This document shows, one piece after another, positions 1 through 8,936 of a stretch of 64,000 bases of DNA. The notes under the pieces are model-generated. The model did no database searches. It was not told where the DNA came from and worked only from the letters and a program-made list of their open reading frames with translations. Position numbers and translations under genes: made by a program. Origin of the DNA: Mesorhizobium sp. AR07 (GTDB taxonomy: Bacteria; Pseudomonadota; Alphaproteobacteria; Rhizobiales; Rhizobiaceae). The DNA is taken from contig NZ_CP080529.1 of assembly GCF_024746815.1 (NCBI RefSeq), forward strand, positions 281,016-345,015, in the 5' to 3' direction. Positions within the stretch are counted from its first letter, which is position 1. Every line of letters begins with the position of its first letter.

Positions 1-69
1 TAGGCTATGCGACTGGTGAACGTAGAGCACTACGGCAATCAGGGCGATCGAGACCATCAAGCGCTTCAT
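1..69 (-). CDS. N-terminus of an exported or membrane protein, cut by the window edge
   Basis: The reverse strand opens with Met-Lys-Arg-Leu followed by a hydrophobic run (VSIALIAVVLYV), a typical signal peptide or signal anchor, and stays open to the window edge. An in-frame ATG three codons upstream (position 78) is an alternative start. No clear ribosome binding site is visible. The function cannot be judged from 23 residues. Confidence 0.4.
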   Translation of the reverse strand, partial: MKRLMVSIALIAVVLYVHQSHSL

Positions 70-280
70 ACATATCATCACAGACAAATGGCACGAAAAA
101 AGTTTGCCGGCGCCGCAGTGGCTCTGGCCAGTAGCGCAATGTTGCGGGCCTGGAGCCATTGCTCTGCTCAACTCAGGAAGCGGCTTTGTGACCAGCTTCA
201 GGGCAAGACCGGCGCGCCGGCCCAGAAAGGGATTGGCAAGGAAAAAAGTCCGAGTCGGATGAAGCCAGGCCTTCATGCCA

Positions 281-316
281 GAATAAATAGGTGGCGGACC
301 GCAAGGACCGCCACCT
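281..316 (-). terminator. Rho-independent terminator of the small exported protein gene
   Basis: On the reverse strand a perfect 9-bp GC-rich stem (AGGTGGCGG pairing with CCGCCACCT, positions 289-316) is followed by an A/T-rich tail, TATTTATT. It lies 20 bp after the stop of the gene at 336-623. Confidence 0.65.
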
Positions 317-335
317 TGAACCGCTATTGGTTGGC

Positions 336-623
336 TTATTCGCCAAGCTGCTTGGTCGTCTTGCAGAAATCACCGTGCGCCTTGGACATTGCGGCGTCAC
401 CGCATTCCTTCACCATCTCGGCGCGGTCTTCCTTCTTCATCGCCATCCATGTGGTTTTGATTTCCGTATCAGACTTCATGGTCTTCATGCCGGCATCGGT
501 GAAGAATGGAGACATTTTCGCCGGATCATCGAGTGCCGACGTTCCGGTGGTGGTGCCGGCGAGTGCGGCACCGGTGATCATTGAAAGCGCGATGGCGCCC
601 ACGCTGAGCTTCTTGATATTCAT
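336..623 (-). CDS. Small secreted hypothetical protein
   Basis: A 95-residue protein of unknown function. It starts with a classical signal peptide: MNIKK, a hydrophobic stretch (LSVGAIALSMITGAALA) and a probable cleavage after Ala-Leu-Ala. The mature part is small, charged and Met/Lys-rich, with two cysteines late in the chain (one in a KECG context, one in FCKT) that could form a disulfide in the periplasm. An AGAGGA ribosome binding site precedes the ATG. A terminator follows, and a weak EcfG-like promoter lies about 40 bp upstream, so it is probably a monocistronic gene. Confidence 0.7.
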   Translation of the reverse strand: MNIKKLSVGAIALSMITGAALAGTTTGTSALDDPAKMSPFFTDAGMKTMKSDTEIKTTWMAMKKEDRAEMVKECGDAAMSKAHGDFCKTTKQLGE

Positions 624-664
624 TTTGGGTATCCTCTGACCGTCATTGCAACGATCAACTCAAA

Positions 665-689
665 AACGGGCCGTTCACGAAAACGTTCT
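665..689 (-). promoter_or_regulatory. Weak EcfG-like promoter
   Basis: Read on the reverse strand: AGAAC, 16 bp, CGTT. This differs from the EcfG consensus (GGAAC-N16/17-CGTT) at one base of the -35 element. It lies about 42 bp upstream of the ATG at 623. Confidence 0.3.
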
Positions 690-830
690 CTGGCGAAAGG
701 GCGATATTGCGCAAGTTTCAATCACCAGAAGTCGTACAAGGTGAACTGCCAGCTCCTAAAATGCCTAACGGCTTGCGCCATCTCGTCGGACTGACGCGGA
801 CAGAAAGGGAGCCCGCGGCCAAGGCAAACA

Positions 831-1364
831 GTGGGCTTTGGGGGATTGATCAGAGGTTGGCCTGAGCAGTCATACAACTGGGAGGAGGCAAATTTGTCAG
901 CCTCAAAACGAGAACGTCCCGCTGCACAAACTGCCGTTAACGAACTCAAGTTGGTGCCAAGCGAAGTTGCGCGGAGTGCCAAGCGATTTTGCACGCCATT
1001 CGGGAGCTTCCCCAGGCACTGGACGAAGCTACTCGAAAATACCGCGTTGGCTGGCATCACACCGCATGTTTTACGGCACAGCTTCGCCAGCATCGCCAAT
1101 GACCTTGGGTTCACCGAGGCGACGATCGCCGCCTTGGTCGGTCATTCCCGAGGGACGGTGACGAGCCGCTACATTCACACCGTGGACACCGCGTTCATTA
1201 TGGCGGCTGACAGCATCGCCGGCTACATTCAGGGCCTGCTGGACGGCGTCGCCTTCAGCCACACCTCCTATGCGCTCGATCGGGCTTCCAGGAAGTCAGC
1301 GCTTGCCCACTTCCTTGGACAGACGAACTCTTCAACGCGCGAAGGAGGCCACGCTGCCGCCTGA
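831..1364 (+). pseudogene. Tyrosine recombinase C-terminal relic
   Basis: The middle of this open frame is clearly the C-terminal catalytic part of a phage-type integrase. It has HVLRHSFAS (the H-x-x-R box), GHSRGTVTSRYIH (the second His and the tyrosine nucleophile) and a tail resembling bacterial site-specific integrases. The SAM-like N-terminal domain and the first catalytic arginine are absent, and the first ~75 codons do not look like integrase. It is most likely a truncated leftover of an integrated element and inactive. Confidence 0.6.
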
Positions 1365-1795
1365 CCAAGGGCGACTACCGTCCTGGCCGAAGGTAGCCAA
1401 GAACTCGAGCCGTTGAGTTGCAGAAACTCGACGACGTCTGGCCGCGACGCGCGGGTGCCGCCAAGGTCTTGCCGAGCATCCGTTTCTGGCGTGTTTTGGA
1501 TATCACCCGACTGCTGCTTTCGGCCTGGTCCGGTCTTTCTCACTGCGTCTGTTGAACGGCAGCTTTGCGCCCCTTTGCCAGGCGCTCGCCGTTTGGCGCG
1601 TCTTGCAGTGGATTCACTCAATGCGTTTCCGTTCGGTTCATATCGCCATTGAGAGTGGGTCCCGCGGTGCGATACCGGATGCGGGGATCCTCGCGCTAGC
1701 CGACGCCTGGTGCCCGACGAGTTGCGCGGCGCGCCCGCCAAACTTTGGGTGGACGCCAACCAACGATGAGATTTTGGTTTGTTGGAAGACTGCTC
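1365..1795 (+). other. No recognisable gene
   Basis: About 430 bp between the integrase relic and the promoter of the DUF982 gene. Open frames on both strands are long only because of high GC content. None shows a family motif or a credible ribosome binding site. Confidence 0.4.
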
Positions 1796-1820
1796 GGAAC
1801 CGGTGTTCGTTCGTTTCGTT
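1796..1820 (+). promoter_or_regulatory. EcfG-type general stress promoter
   Basis: A perfect match to the alphaproteobacterial EcfG consensus: GGAAC at 1796-1800, a 16-bp spacer and CGTT at 1817-1820. The expected transcript start is near 1827, just before the ATG at 1860. This supports the shorter start chosen for the DUF982 gene. Confidence 0.65.
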
Positions 1821-1859
1821 ACTCCTAACGACGTTGGCGTCGACGAGATGGGATATTGT

Positions 1860-2384
1860 ATGGACGACAAGCTGCTTATCGAGCCTGTAACCATACGTCT
1901 AACCGCCAACGGCAAGCTGCAGCGGATAAGGTCCGCCAACGATGCCTCAGCCATCCTTGCAAGCGGCGATTGGCCTGGAGAGCGCACCGCTATCCATCGG
2001 GACGCCTTCGAAACCGCCGAAAAAGTCTTGGAAGGATACCGTTCAGCAGAAGATGCGAAAATTCGTTTTTTGCAGGCCGCGCGCGAAGCTGGGATTCCTT
2101 TCAACGACAGCCATACCCAAACATCAGATCCCAAGCGCATCATTTTCGAAAGCTGCGTCAGCATTCGTCCTCACGGCAGCGCCTCGGTGAGGGAAGTAAA
2201 ATCGGTGAACGGCGCCAGCGAGGTTCTGGTGGATTGGCCTCATTCGAAACGCGGACCTTACTATCAATCGGCCAGGGAGACGATCGAGGGAGCGATTGAA
2301 GGGAAGGCCACCCCTGATCAGGCGCGTGATGTGTTTGTGGCCTTGGCAGAATACGCCGGAATTCTGGTTGATAAGTCCGCCTGA
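1860..2384 (+). CDS. Protein with two DUF982 domains
   Basis: A 174-residue protein made of two copies of the DUF982 fold, a small domain almost confined to Rhizobiales and of unknown function. The first copy covers about residues 5-80 (ends in FLQAAREAGIPF), the second about 95-172 (ends in VFVALAEYAGILV). Both keep the pattern beta strands, WP motif (GDWPGE / DWPHSKRG), then two helices ending in A-G-I. The ATG at 1860 is preferred over an in-frame start at 1779 because the EcfG-type promoter at 1796-1820 would transcribe only the shorter form. It is likely induced in the general stress response. Confidence 0.7.
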   Translation: MDDKLLIEPVTIRLTANGKLQRIRSANDASAILASGDWPGERTAIHRDAFETAEKVLEGYRSAEDAKIRFLQAAREAGIPFNDSHTQTSDPKRIIFESCVSIRPHGSASVREVKSVNGASEVLVDWPHSKRGPYYQSARETIEGAIEGKATPDQARDVFVALAEYAGILVDKSA

Positions 2385-2390
2385 CGATGG

Positions 2391-3464
2391 ATGTACCGGT
2401 TCGAAATGTCAGCAAAAACTTCTGGGCCCGCCGAAAGCAAATCGCTGATTGACAGGGAGGCCGAGCGCCACGCTGCTCGTTCTTCCAAGGATCAGCCAAC
2501 GACTGTAGGTGAGTACGGGCAAGAGCGAGGCAGGGAGGCGGAATGGCCATCCGAGATTCCTGCCCTAGGATGGAGGGACATCGCTTGGCGTGTGTGGGAG
2601 GAATTCAACAAGGACCGCATCATGCTGGTCGCAGCAGGCGCCACCTTTTACCTGCTACTCGCACTATTTCCGGCCCTAGCGGCCTTCATGTCACTATACG
2701 GGTTTGTCGCCGATCCGGTGACCGTGGCCGATCACGTTTCCTATCTCGCCGGCCTGCTTCCTTCGGGCGGCATCGATCTCATTCGCCAGCAACTGCAGGC
2801 GCTGGCACGTCAGAACACCAGCGCGCTTGGGGTAGGATTTTTTGTCGGCCTGGCTATTGCGCTATGGAGTGTAAATAGCGGTATCAAGGCGTTGTTCGAC
2901 GCTATGAACATCGCTTACGAGGAAACTGAAAAACGCAGTTTTATCCAACTGAACTTCATGTCGATCGCATTCACCATTGGTGCTTTGATGATCGGAATCG
3001 TTTTGCTTCTGACCGTCGGTGTCGTCCCCGTCATCTTGTCGTATTTGTATCTCGACAAATGGGCAGAAGTGCTCTTCGCGGTGGGGCGGTGGCCAATCCT
3101 CATGCTGGCCATACTCACCGGAATATCGCTGATTTACCGGTTCGGCCCAAGCCGGGAAAAAGCCAAATGGCGCTGGCTGAGCTGGGGCGCCGCGATGGCG
3201 ACGTTGGTCTGGTTAGCCGCATCGTGGCTGTTCTCATTCTATCTCCAGCATTTCGCCAACTACAATGTGACCTACGGATCGTTGGGCGCCGTGGTCGGTT
3301 TAATGATGTGGACCTGGATTTCGGTGATTATCCTCATTGTCGGGGCCGCGATCGACGCCGAAATGGAACATCAGACTGCACGCGATTCAACCACCGGGTC
3401 GCCATTGCCAATGGGTCAGAGAGGGGCGGTTGTTGCTGATACGCTTGGCAAGGTCGCTGAGTGA
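2391..3464 (+). CDS. YihY/BrkB family inner-membrane protein
   Basis: A 357-residue YihY/BrkB (UPF0761) family membrane protein. The cytoplasmic N-terminus (about 70 residues, charged) leads into the signature region near WREFNKDRI and GATFYLLLALFPALAAFMSLYG. About six transmembrane helices follow, ending with the conserved VGLMMWTWISVIILIVGAAIDAE pattern and a short charged tail. Family members were once called ribonuclease BN, but they are integral membrane proteins of unsettled role. The gene begins 6 bp after the DUF982 stop, so the two may be co-transcribed. A second ATG at 2406 is an alternative start. Confidence 0.85.
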   Translation: MYRFEMSAKTSGPAESKSLIDREAERHAARSSKDQPTTVGEYGQERGREAEWPSEIPALGWRDIAWRVWEEFNKDRIMLVAAGATFYLLLALFPALAAFMSLYGFVADPVTVADHVSYLAGLLPSGGIDLIRQQLQALARQNTSALGVGFFVGLAIALWSVNSGIKALFDAMNIAYEETEKRSFIQLNFMSIAFTIGALMIGIVLLLTVGVVPVILSYLYLDKWAEVLFAVGRWPILMLAILTGISLIYRFGPSREKAKWRWLSWGAAMATLVWLAASWLFSFYLQHFANYNVTYGSLGAVVGLMMWTWISVIILIVGAAIDAEMEHQTARDSTTGSPLPMGQRGAVVADTLGKVAE

Positions 3465-3465
3465 C

Positions 3466-3745
3466 ACCAAATCTCGATCGCCCCACCAAGCGTCGTTTCC
3501 ATCGGACCACGCAACCGCCAGCTTTGCCATTGTCTTCAGCTATGTGTTCAACGCTCGTGTTAGCAAGGCGCTGTGGTTCTTCGCTGCCGCCCTGCTCCTT
3601 GTGATTTCCCGTGTCTATGTCGGGACCCATTATGTCGGCGACATCCTGGGTGGGTATCGCGACCGCGCTTATTGCCGCCGGGCTGGTCCGGATAGTTTAT
3701 CGGGAGGACACTCGCATCGATCGATGGGTGACCGGAATTCTGTAA
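3466..3745 (+). pseudogene. PAP2 family phosphatase remnant
   Basis: The C-terminal half of a PAP2 (phosphatidic acid phosphatase type 2) protein is readable. SFPSDHATASFAI is the central PSGH-type motif with its catalytic His, and RVYVGTHYVGDILGG is the last R-x5-H-x3-D motif. The 5' half is missing. Directly after DILGG the frame is lost, but the expected last helix and tail (GIATALIAAGLVRIVYRED...) continue in the next frame to a stop at 3743-3745. It is therefore both truncated and frameshifted. Confidence 0.65.
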
Positions 3746-3811
3746 ATGAGTGTCAGCGAAATTCGCAATGTCATGGCAAAGGCCGCGGCTCAAAGTTGAG
3801 AAGGCGCACAA

Positions 3812-4474
3812 ATGTTGCACGACTCCTTTTCACGAAACCTGTTTAATCGCACCAGCATGCTTGGCCGCATCTTTGCGCTACTAATCCCGTCACTCGTGAC
3901 GCCGGCTTCCACCGGTGCTGCTTTCGAAACAACATCGTCGGGACTCGCAGATGCGACGGTGCTGATCATACGTCATGCCGAAAAGCCTGATAGCGGGACG
4001 GGACTATCTCCTGCGGGGGAGGCACGCGCACAGGCCTATGTGGGATATTTTCAGCATCTCATGCTCGATGGTGTCGAGTTTCGACCCGACACGCTGATAG
4101 CAACCGCCGATTCCCCAAACAGTGCGCGCGAGCGTCTGACACTGACGCCCTTAAGCCAGGCTCTTGGAGTTCCCATCGATCTGAGATTCAGCAACAAGGA
4201 CCTTGCAGGCCTTGTTCATGTGTTGACGAGCGAAACCCACGGAAAGTCCGTGCTTATTGCCTGGCATCACGGCACATTGCCGCAGATCATGGAAGCGTTG
4301 GGTGGAGACCCTCACGCGCTGTTGCCCGACGGTTACTGGCCTGACAACGTTTTCGACACTGTCGTTGTGCTTCGCTACGACCATGACGGGAAATTCATCC
4401 CTGGCTCCGAGCAGCTCATTCACGAAGATTTCGCAAATCCGCCGGGGCTGATCAGCGGCGAAAATTCCCAATGA
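3812..4474 (+). CDS. Histidine phosphatase superfamily protein
   Basis: A 220-residue protein with the RHAEK motif (about residues 54-58) of the histidine phosphatase (phosphoglycerate-mutase-like) superfamily. The His is the phosphate acceptor, and a second His lies in AWHHGTLP (about residue 150). A hydrophobic segment near residues 16-38 (MLGRIFALLIPSLV...) suggests export to the periplasm. An AGAAGG ribosome binding site 7 bp before the ATG at 3812 supports that start; an ATG at 3857 would give a cleaner signal peptide. The substrate is unknown. It sits among lipid-phosphate genes. Confidence 0.7.
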   Translation: MLHDSFSRNLFNRTSMLGRIFALLIPSLVTPASTGAAFETTSSGLADATVLIIRHAEKPDSGTGLSPAGEARAQAYVGYFQHLMLDGVEFRPDTLIATADSPNSARERLTLTPLSQALGVPIDLRFSNKDLAGLVHVLTSETHGKSVLIAWHHGTLPQIMEALGGDPHALLPDGYWPDNVFDTVVVLRYDHDGKFIPGSEQLIHEDFANPPGLISGENSQ

Positions 4475-4599
4475 GCACCTCCGCCGTCAAAGGCACTCGC
4501 CGCAGGCGTGCTCCGTTCCGTAGACCGTCCCGGCAACAATCGGATACGATCGAAGAAACAGCGTTGCTCCGGATTTTCGGTCAGAATGAGGCACTATGA

Positions 4600-6675
4600 A
4601 TGTCCTTTTTCTCGGCGCTCACAAATTACATCGCTTCGCACCCGCATCTCGCGCACGCGGCGATCTTTCTGCTGGCTCTGTCGGAGTCCATTCCCATCAT
4701 TGGCGCCGTCGTTCCTGGAACGGCCATCATTGTCGGCCTTGCCGCTCTCGTCCCGAGTGGTGTCTTAACGCTCTGGCCGATGTTGATCGCGGCCTTTCTG
4801 GGCGCGATCGTCGGCGATGGCTTGTCCTTCTGGTTGGGCAATCGATACCACCGTGAAATCCTGCTGCGGTGGCCGTTGAACCGATATCCTGAACTCATCG
4901 CGCGCAGCGAGGCATTCTTCGAACGGCACGGCGGCAAGAGCGTCTTTCTGGCGCGCTTCACACCGGGCGTGCGCGCCTTCATCCCGCTCGTGGCAGGCAT
5001 GTTGCAAATGCCTGCCCGCCGGTTTTACTACGCCAACATCATTTCGGCGTTTGTCTGGGCGCCGTCGCACATCCTGCCTGGAGTCTTCGTCGGCGCATAT
5101 TTCAGCGTTGCCGGCGCTGCCGCAGGCCGGCTCGCGGTGCTCCTTGTCGCGGTGATTTTTGTCCTGTGGGTCATTGTTTGGATTGTCCGTCACACGGTAC
5201 GCCGGGGCATTCCCATCCTTGTGGCCAATCTGGAACGGCTGCGCGGCTGGGCGCACGCCCGCGATGACTGGACGAGCAGCCAAATCCGCTCTTTGCTCGA
5301 TCCGGCCCAGAAGGAAACGAAGATCCTCGCGGTGCTGGCACTGCTGCTCGTCGTGGCCGCCTGGACTTTCTTCGGCATCCTCGAGGACGTCGTCAGCGGA
5401 GATCCGCTGGTACGCACCGACGCCGCCGTCTATCGCATCCTTCAAGACCTGCGAACGCCGTTGGGCGATTCCTTGATGGTCGGCTTCACGGAACTCGGCG
5501 ACACAACGGTGGTGATTGCGATTGCCGTCGTCGTGTTCTTGTGGCTGGCCTGGAAGCGCGCCTGGCGCACCGCCGCCTACTGGGTGGCCGCCATCGGCGG
5601 CGCTGCAGCCATCAACACGGGCATCAAGGTGGCACTACACCGTGCGCGTCCCACCGAGAACCTCTATTCCGGTTGGAGCGATTTTTCCTTTCCAAGCGGC
5701 CACAGTACGGAAAACGCCGTCCTGTATGGTTTTCTGGCTTTCCTGATCGCCCGGCGCGCCCGACCAGCTTGGGGCCTTCCGGTCGCGCTTGCAGCGGCCA
5801 TTTTGGTGGCCTTGATCGCCTTCTCCCGGCTCTACCTCGGCGCCCATTGGTTTTCCGATGTGGCGGGCGGACTGGCGTTCGCGACGGCATGGCTGGCCCT
5901 GCTTTGCATTGCCTATTTGTATCATCAACCGTCCGAAAAGGGCGCCGGAGGTCTCCTGGTCGTGGCCTGCGCCGGCCTGGTCGTCGCAGGCGGATTCAAT
6001 GTCTACCGCCGTCACGCTGCGGACATGGAACGCTACGCGGTGCGATATCAGGCACCGACGATCCTCGCTGCCGAATGGTGGGAGCGGGATTGGCAGCAAT
6101 TGCCTGTGCAGCGGATCGACTTCGAAGGCGAGACGGAAGAACCGATTACCTTCCAGTGGGCCGGCAGCCTGAAGCGCCTTGAGGCAGATTTGCTGCAAAA
6201 GGGCTGGCGCTCGCCGGCTTCGTGGACGTTGACCGGCGCTCTCGCTTGGTTCACGCCGCGCCCCGATCCGATGGCCCTGCCAACGTCGCCCTATATGGAG
6301 CGCGGGCGCTTGCCGAGCCTCACGCTGGTCCATCCGCGCGGCGAGTTGGGCGGGACCGGTTCGCGCTTCGTGCTTCGCGTGTGGGCGACCGACATTGACC
6401 TGCGAAACGGCCATCTGACGGAACTCTGGATCGGGTCCGTTGTCGACGAGCGGCTGGGCAATCGCTTCCCGCTCTTCACGCTGGCACTGGCGCAGCCCGA
6501 CGCGAACGGCCCCCGCGACCTTCTTGCTGCGTCTCTCGACACCGGCCGCCTGGTGACCCGGCCCGATCTTGGTTCAACCCCCGTTTGGGATGGTCAGGTT
6601 CTGCTGGCCCGTGACGGAAGTATTCCGGCCAATCCAGGAACGGGAGTTTTGCAGGGAGGCGCTCCCAGCCCCTGA
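4600..6675 (+). CDS. DedA - PAP2 phosphatase - LssY fusion protein
   Basis: A 691-residue multi-domain membrane protein. Residues ~1-200 are a DedA/SNARE-associated domain (PGTAIIVG, then GDGLSFWLG and FLARFTPGVRAFIPLVAG). Residues ~245-450 are a PAP2 phosphatase with all three motifs: K-x6-RP in KVALHRARP, PSGHS, and SRLYLGAHWFSDV. Residues ~480-690 form a soluble domain like the C-terminal part of LssY. DedA proteins act in lipid carrier translocation and PAP2 enzymes remove phosphate from lipid phosphates, so a combined role in recycling polyprenyl or phospholipid phosphates is likely (inference). A GAGG ribosome binding site favours the ATG at 4600. Confidence 0.85.
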   Translation: MSFFSALTNYIASHPHLAHAAIFLLALSESIPIIGAVVPGTAIIVGLAALVPSGVLTLWPMLIAAFLGAIVGDGLSFWLGNRYHREILLRWPLNRYPELIARSEAFFERHGGKSVFLARFTPGVRAFIPLVAGMLQMPARRFYYANIISAFVWAPSHILPGVFVGAYFSVAGAAAGRLAVLLVAVIFVLWVIVWIVRHTVRRGIPILVANLERLRGWAHARDDWTSSQIRSLLDPAQKETKILAVLALLLVVAAWTFFGILEDVVSGDPLVRTDAAVYRILQDLRTPLGDSLMVGFTELGDTTVVIAIAVVVFLWLAWKRAWRTAAYWVAAIGGAAAINTGIKVALHRARPTENLYSGWSDFSFPSGHSTENAVLYGFLAFLIARRARPAWGLPVALAAAILVALIAFSRLYLGAHWFSDVAGGLAFATAWLALLCIAYLYHQPSEKGAGGLLVVACAGLVVAGGFNVYRRHAADMERYAVRYQAPTILAAEWWERDWQQLPVQRIDFEGETEEPITFQWAGSLKRLEADLLQKGWRSPASWTLTGALAWFTPRPDPMALPTSPYMERGRLPSLTLVHPRGELGGTGSRFVLRVWATDIDLRNGHLTELWIGSVVDERLGNRFPLFTLALAQPDANGPRDLLAASLDTGRLVTRPDLGSTPVWDGQVLLARDGSIPANPGTGVLQGGAPSP

Positions 6676-6757
6676 CCGAGAGGATTCATGACGCAATATC
6701 GAAATGCATGAGACGAGCAGACGATACCAGTTTCACTCCTTCTCAAATGGCGCGCAC

Positions 6758-7684
6758 ATGACAGTCCTGGTCCTCCTCAATGCAAACGCCGGCACAATTC
6801 AGCGAGCCGACTACGATGTCGAAGCATTCGTTCGAAACGGGTTTCAGGCGCGCGGATTGGAAGCCGAGGTGCGAATGGCGGGTGGGAGCCAGATCGCGGA
6901 GATGGCCCACAGCTTTGTCACGGCGAAATCACCCGGCAGCAAACCAAGGACCCTCGTGGTCGGCGGGGGCGATGGCACCCTCGGCTCCGTGGCTTCGGCA
7001 ATTGCGGGGACGAATGTTGTGCTTGGCGTCTTGCCGCTGGGCACCCTCAATCATTTCGCCAGGGATCTCGGTTTGCCGAATGATCTGGAAGCGGCCATGG
7101 ACATAATTGCCGCGGGCCACGTGCAGGAAATCGATGTTGCGGAGGTGAACGGCCGGGTCTTCCTCAATAACTCGTCCATCGGCATTTATCCGTTTCTTGT
7201 CGCTGAACGGACCGCGGAGCAAAAGCGGAAAGGGGTGGGAAAGTTTGCTGCTCTCGGCCCGGCGCTTCTCTTGACGCTCAAGGCATCATCCTGGCAAAGG
7301 GTTAGAATCTCAATCGACGACAAGGGGCGAGAACAGCGGACCCTCTGCGTGTTCGTTGGCAACAATTTCTACGATTTGAGCAATCTCGGCCACCGCAGTA
7401 GTCTCGCGTCCGGGGAACTGTGCGTCTACGTCGTGAAGCGACAGTCCTGGTGGGGACTTGCGCTACTACCCTTCAAGGTCGCCTTCCGTTTGATCGACCC
7501 AGTCCACGATGTGGAACTATTCCGGGTGCAAAGTCTTGAGATCAGGGCGCACCGACGACACATGCGAATTGCGATGGACGGTGAAACCGTCGAGGCGACA
7601 ACTCCGGTGCATTATCGGATACGACCTGGTGCACTGCGGGTTCTGGCACCCGTCTTGACGAAGGCCACCCCTCGAAACGCATGA
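6758..7684 (+). CDS. Diacylglycerol kinase / LCB5-like lipid kinase
   Basis: About 308 residues of the DAGK catalytic (DAGKc, LCB5/sphingosine kinase-like) family. It starts VLVLLNANAGT (N-A-x-A-G phosphate-binding start) and has VGGGDGTLGSVAS (the GGGDGT nucleotide loop, about residues 68-80) and LGVLPLGTLNHFARDLGLP (the P-L-G-T-x-N-x-F-A-R-D-L hallmark). The C-terminal beta-sandwich includes a late MDGE motif. It would transfer phosphate from ATP to a lipid hydroxyl. Next to the PAP2 fusion it suggests a phosphorylation/dephosphorylation pair for lipids (inference). The ATG at 6758 is preferred over 6704 because family similarity starts there. Confidence 0.82.
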   Translation: MTVLVLLNANAGTIQRADYDVEAFVRNGFQARGLEAEVRMAGGSQIAEMAHSFVTAKSPGSKPRTLVVGGGDGTLGSVASAIAGTNVVLGVLPLGTLNHFARDLGLPNDLEAAMDIIAAGHVQEIDVAEVNGRVFLNNSSIGIYPFLVAERTAEQKRKGVGKFAALGPALLLTLKASSWQRVRISIDDKGREQRTLCVFVGNNFYDLSNLGHRSSLASGELCVYVVKRQSWWGLALLPFKVAFRLIDPVHDVELFRVQSLEIRAHRRHMRIAMDGETVEATTPVHYRIRPGALRVLAPVLTKATPRNA

Positions 7685-7700
7685 TTCTGGTGAGGGCTTG

Positions 7701-8585
7701 ATGAAGACGATTGCCCACCTTTCCGACCTGCATTTTGGCAGGATTGACCAGACAGTATCCGATGCACTCGCTGCCGAGGTTCGCGCAGCCGACACTGACA
7801 TTGTTGTCGTCTCGGGAGACATGACGCAGCGCGCACGCAAGCAAGAATTCGCGCAGGCACGCGCATTTCTCGACACGTTGCCATACCCGCAGCTCGTCGT
7901 GCCGGGCAACCATGATGTCCCGCTCTACAACCTGTTCGCGCGCGCCTTCACCCCACTATCGCGTTACAAGCGCTATATCACAGCGGATACCGACCCGTTC
8001 TATGCCGATCCGGAACTGGCCGTCGCTGGGATAAACACCGCTCGGTCGTTAACGATCAAGGGAGGCCGTATCAACAGCGAGCAACTCACGTGGGTGAGAC
8101 GACGTTTTGCCGATCAGCCGGATGAGACGACACGGATCGTGGTGACACACCATCCCTTCGAAGGGGCCAGTGCGAATGACGATGACGGTATCGTCGGGCG
8201 GGCGAGGATGGCGATGGGAGTATTTTCACAAAGCCGCGTCGATATGATCCTGTCGGGACATCTGCATCTGAACCGCATGGGTTCGAGTGCGGTCCGATAC
8301 GATATTGAAGGCTACTCCGCCTTGCTGATCCAAGCTGGCACAGCGATTTCCTCACGCCGCCGGCAAGAAGCAAATTCTTTCAATCTCATTCGCATCGAGC
8401 GGCCAGAGATCCATCTGGAGTGTCGGGCATGGGACCTCGACGAGGTGAGATTCGTCAGATCGACGAGCAAAAGCTTCAGGCTGGGACGGTCAGGCTGGGC
8501 GCCGACAGGTGGGACAACTATCCCGACGCTTGTACAAAACGCCGACGACGAGATTGTACGGGCCGACGATCGGAAACACGGATAG
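7701..8585 (+). CDS. Calcineurin-like metallophosphoesterase (CpdA-like)
   Basis: A 294-residue metallophosphoesterase with the full metal-binding series: SDLHFG (about residues 8-13), VVSGDMT, VPGNHDVPL, VTHHPF and LSGHLHLNR. These are the blocks of class III cyclic nucleotide phosphodiesterases such as CpdA and of related phospholipid phosphodiesterases. The start used is the ATG at 7701; the upstream TTG is not needed. It begins 16 bp after the lipid kinase stop on the same strand, so the two genes are probably co-transcribed. The substrate is undetermined: cAMP or a phosphodiester lipid is possible. Confidence 0.8.
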   Translation: MKTIAHLSDLHFGRIDQTVSDALAAEVRAADTDIVVVSGDMTQRARKQEFAQARAFLDTLPYPQLVVPGNHDVPLYNLFARAFTPLSRYKRYITADTDPFYADPELAVAGINTARSLTIKGGRINSEQLTWVRRRFADQPDETTRIVVTHHPFEGASANDDDGIVGRARMAMGVFSQSRVDMILSGHLHLNRMGSSAVRYDIEGYSALLIQAGTAISSRRRQEANSFNLIRIERPEIHLECRAWDLDEVRFVRSTSKSFRLGRSGWAPTGGTTIPTLVQNADDEIVRADDRKHG

Positions 8586-8794
8586 CAGCTTTTTTGCGAC
8601 TATGGCCAATCTCTTGACTCAACGAATTTGCCGCGCTCATCGTAGCCGACATTCTGCTGATACTCGGGGGACGGCGGCCTTGCAGGCTTCGTTCGCGTGT
8701 TTTGGTTGATCGTGAAGCAAACTCAAAGGATCGGCCGGCTTCCAGTCGGTCGATCATCTGCGCCTCACATCCGTTCCTATTGCCGGCGCTAGTT

Positions 8795-8820
8795 GTGGTC
8801 AAAATCTGACGCTTGGTGCC
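8795..8820 (+). repeat. Left copy of a 26-bp inverted repeat
   Basis: This 26-bp sequence (begins GTGGTCAAAATCTGACG, ends TTGGTGCC) recurs in inverted orientation at 9700-9725 with 25 of 26 bases identical. The pair encloses the ankyrin-repeat gene and may mark the ends of a small mobile unit. Confidence 0.75.
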
Positions 8821-8936
8821 TGATGGAACAGGCGGTCTCGCTGACTCATGGATGGCGGCTTTCCGGCGGGGCGCTCCGGGCAGTTCGCGACCCATTCCGG
8901 ACATTCCAAGATCAGTCAGGGGCAAGGCGTTTGCGT

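Noticed and set aside
7..639. Long forward open frame at the left end
   Set aside because: It runs antisense through the well-supported 95-residue exported protein and its terminator, with no family similarity.
1268..2164. 298-residue reverse open frame
   Set aside because: It overlaps the integrase relic and the DUF982 gene in antisense; composition is that of a GC shadow.
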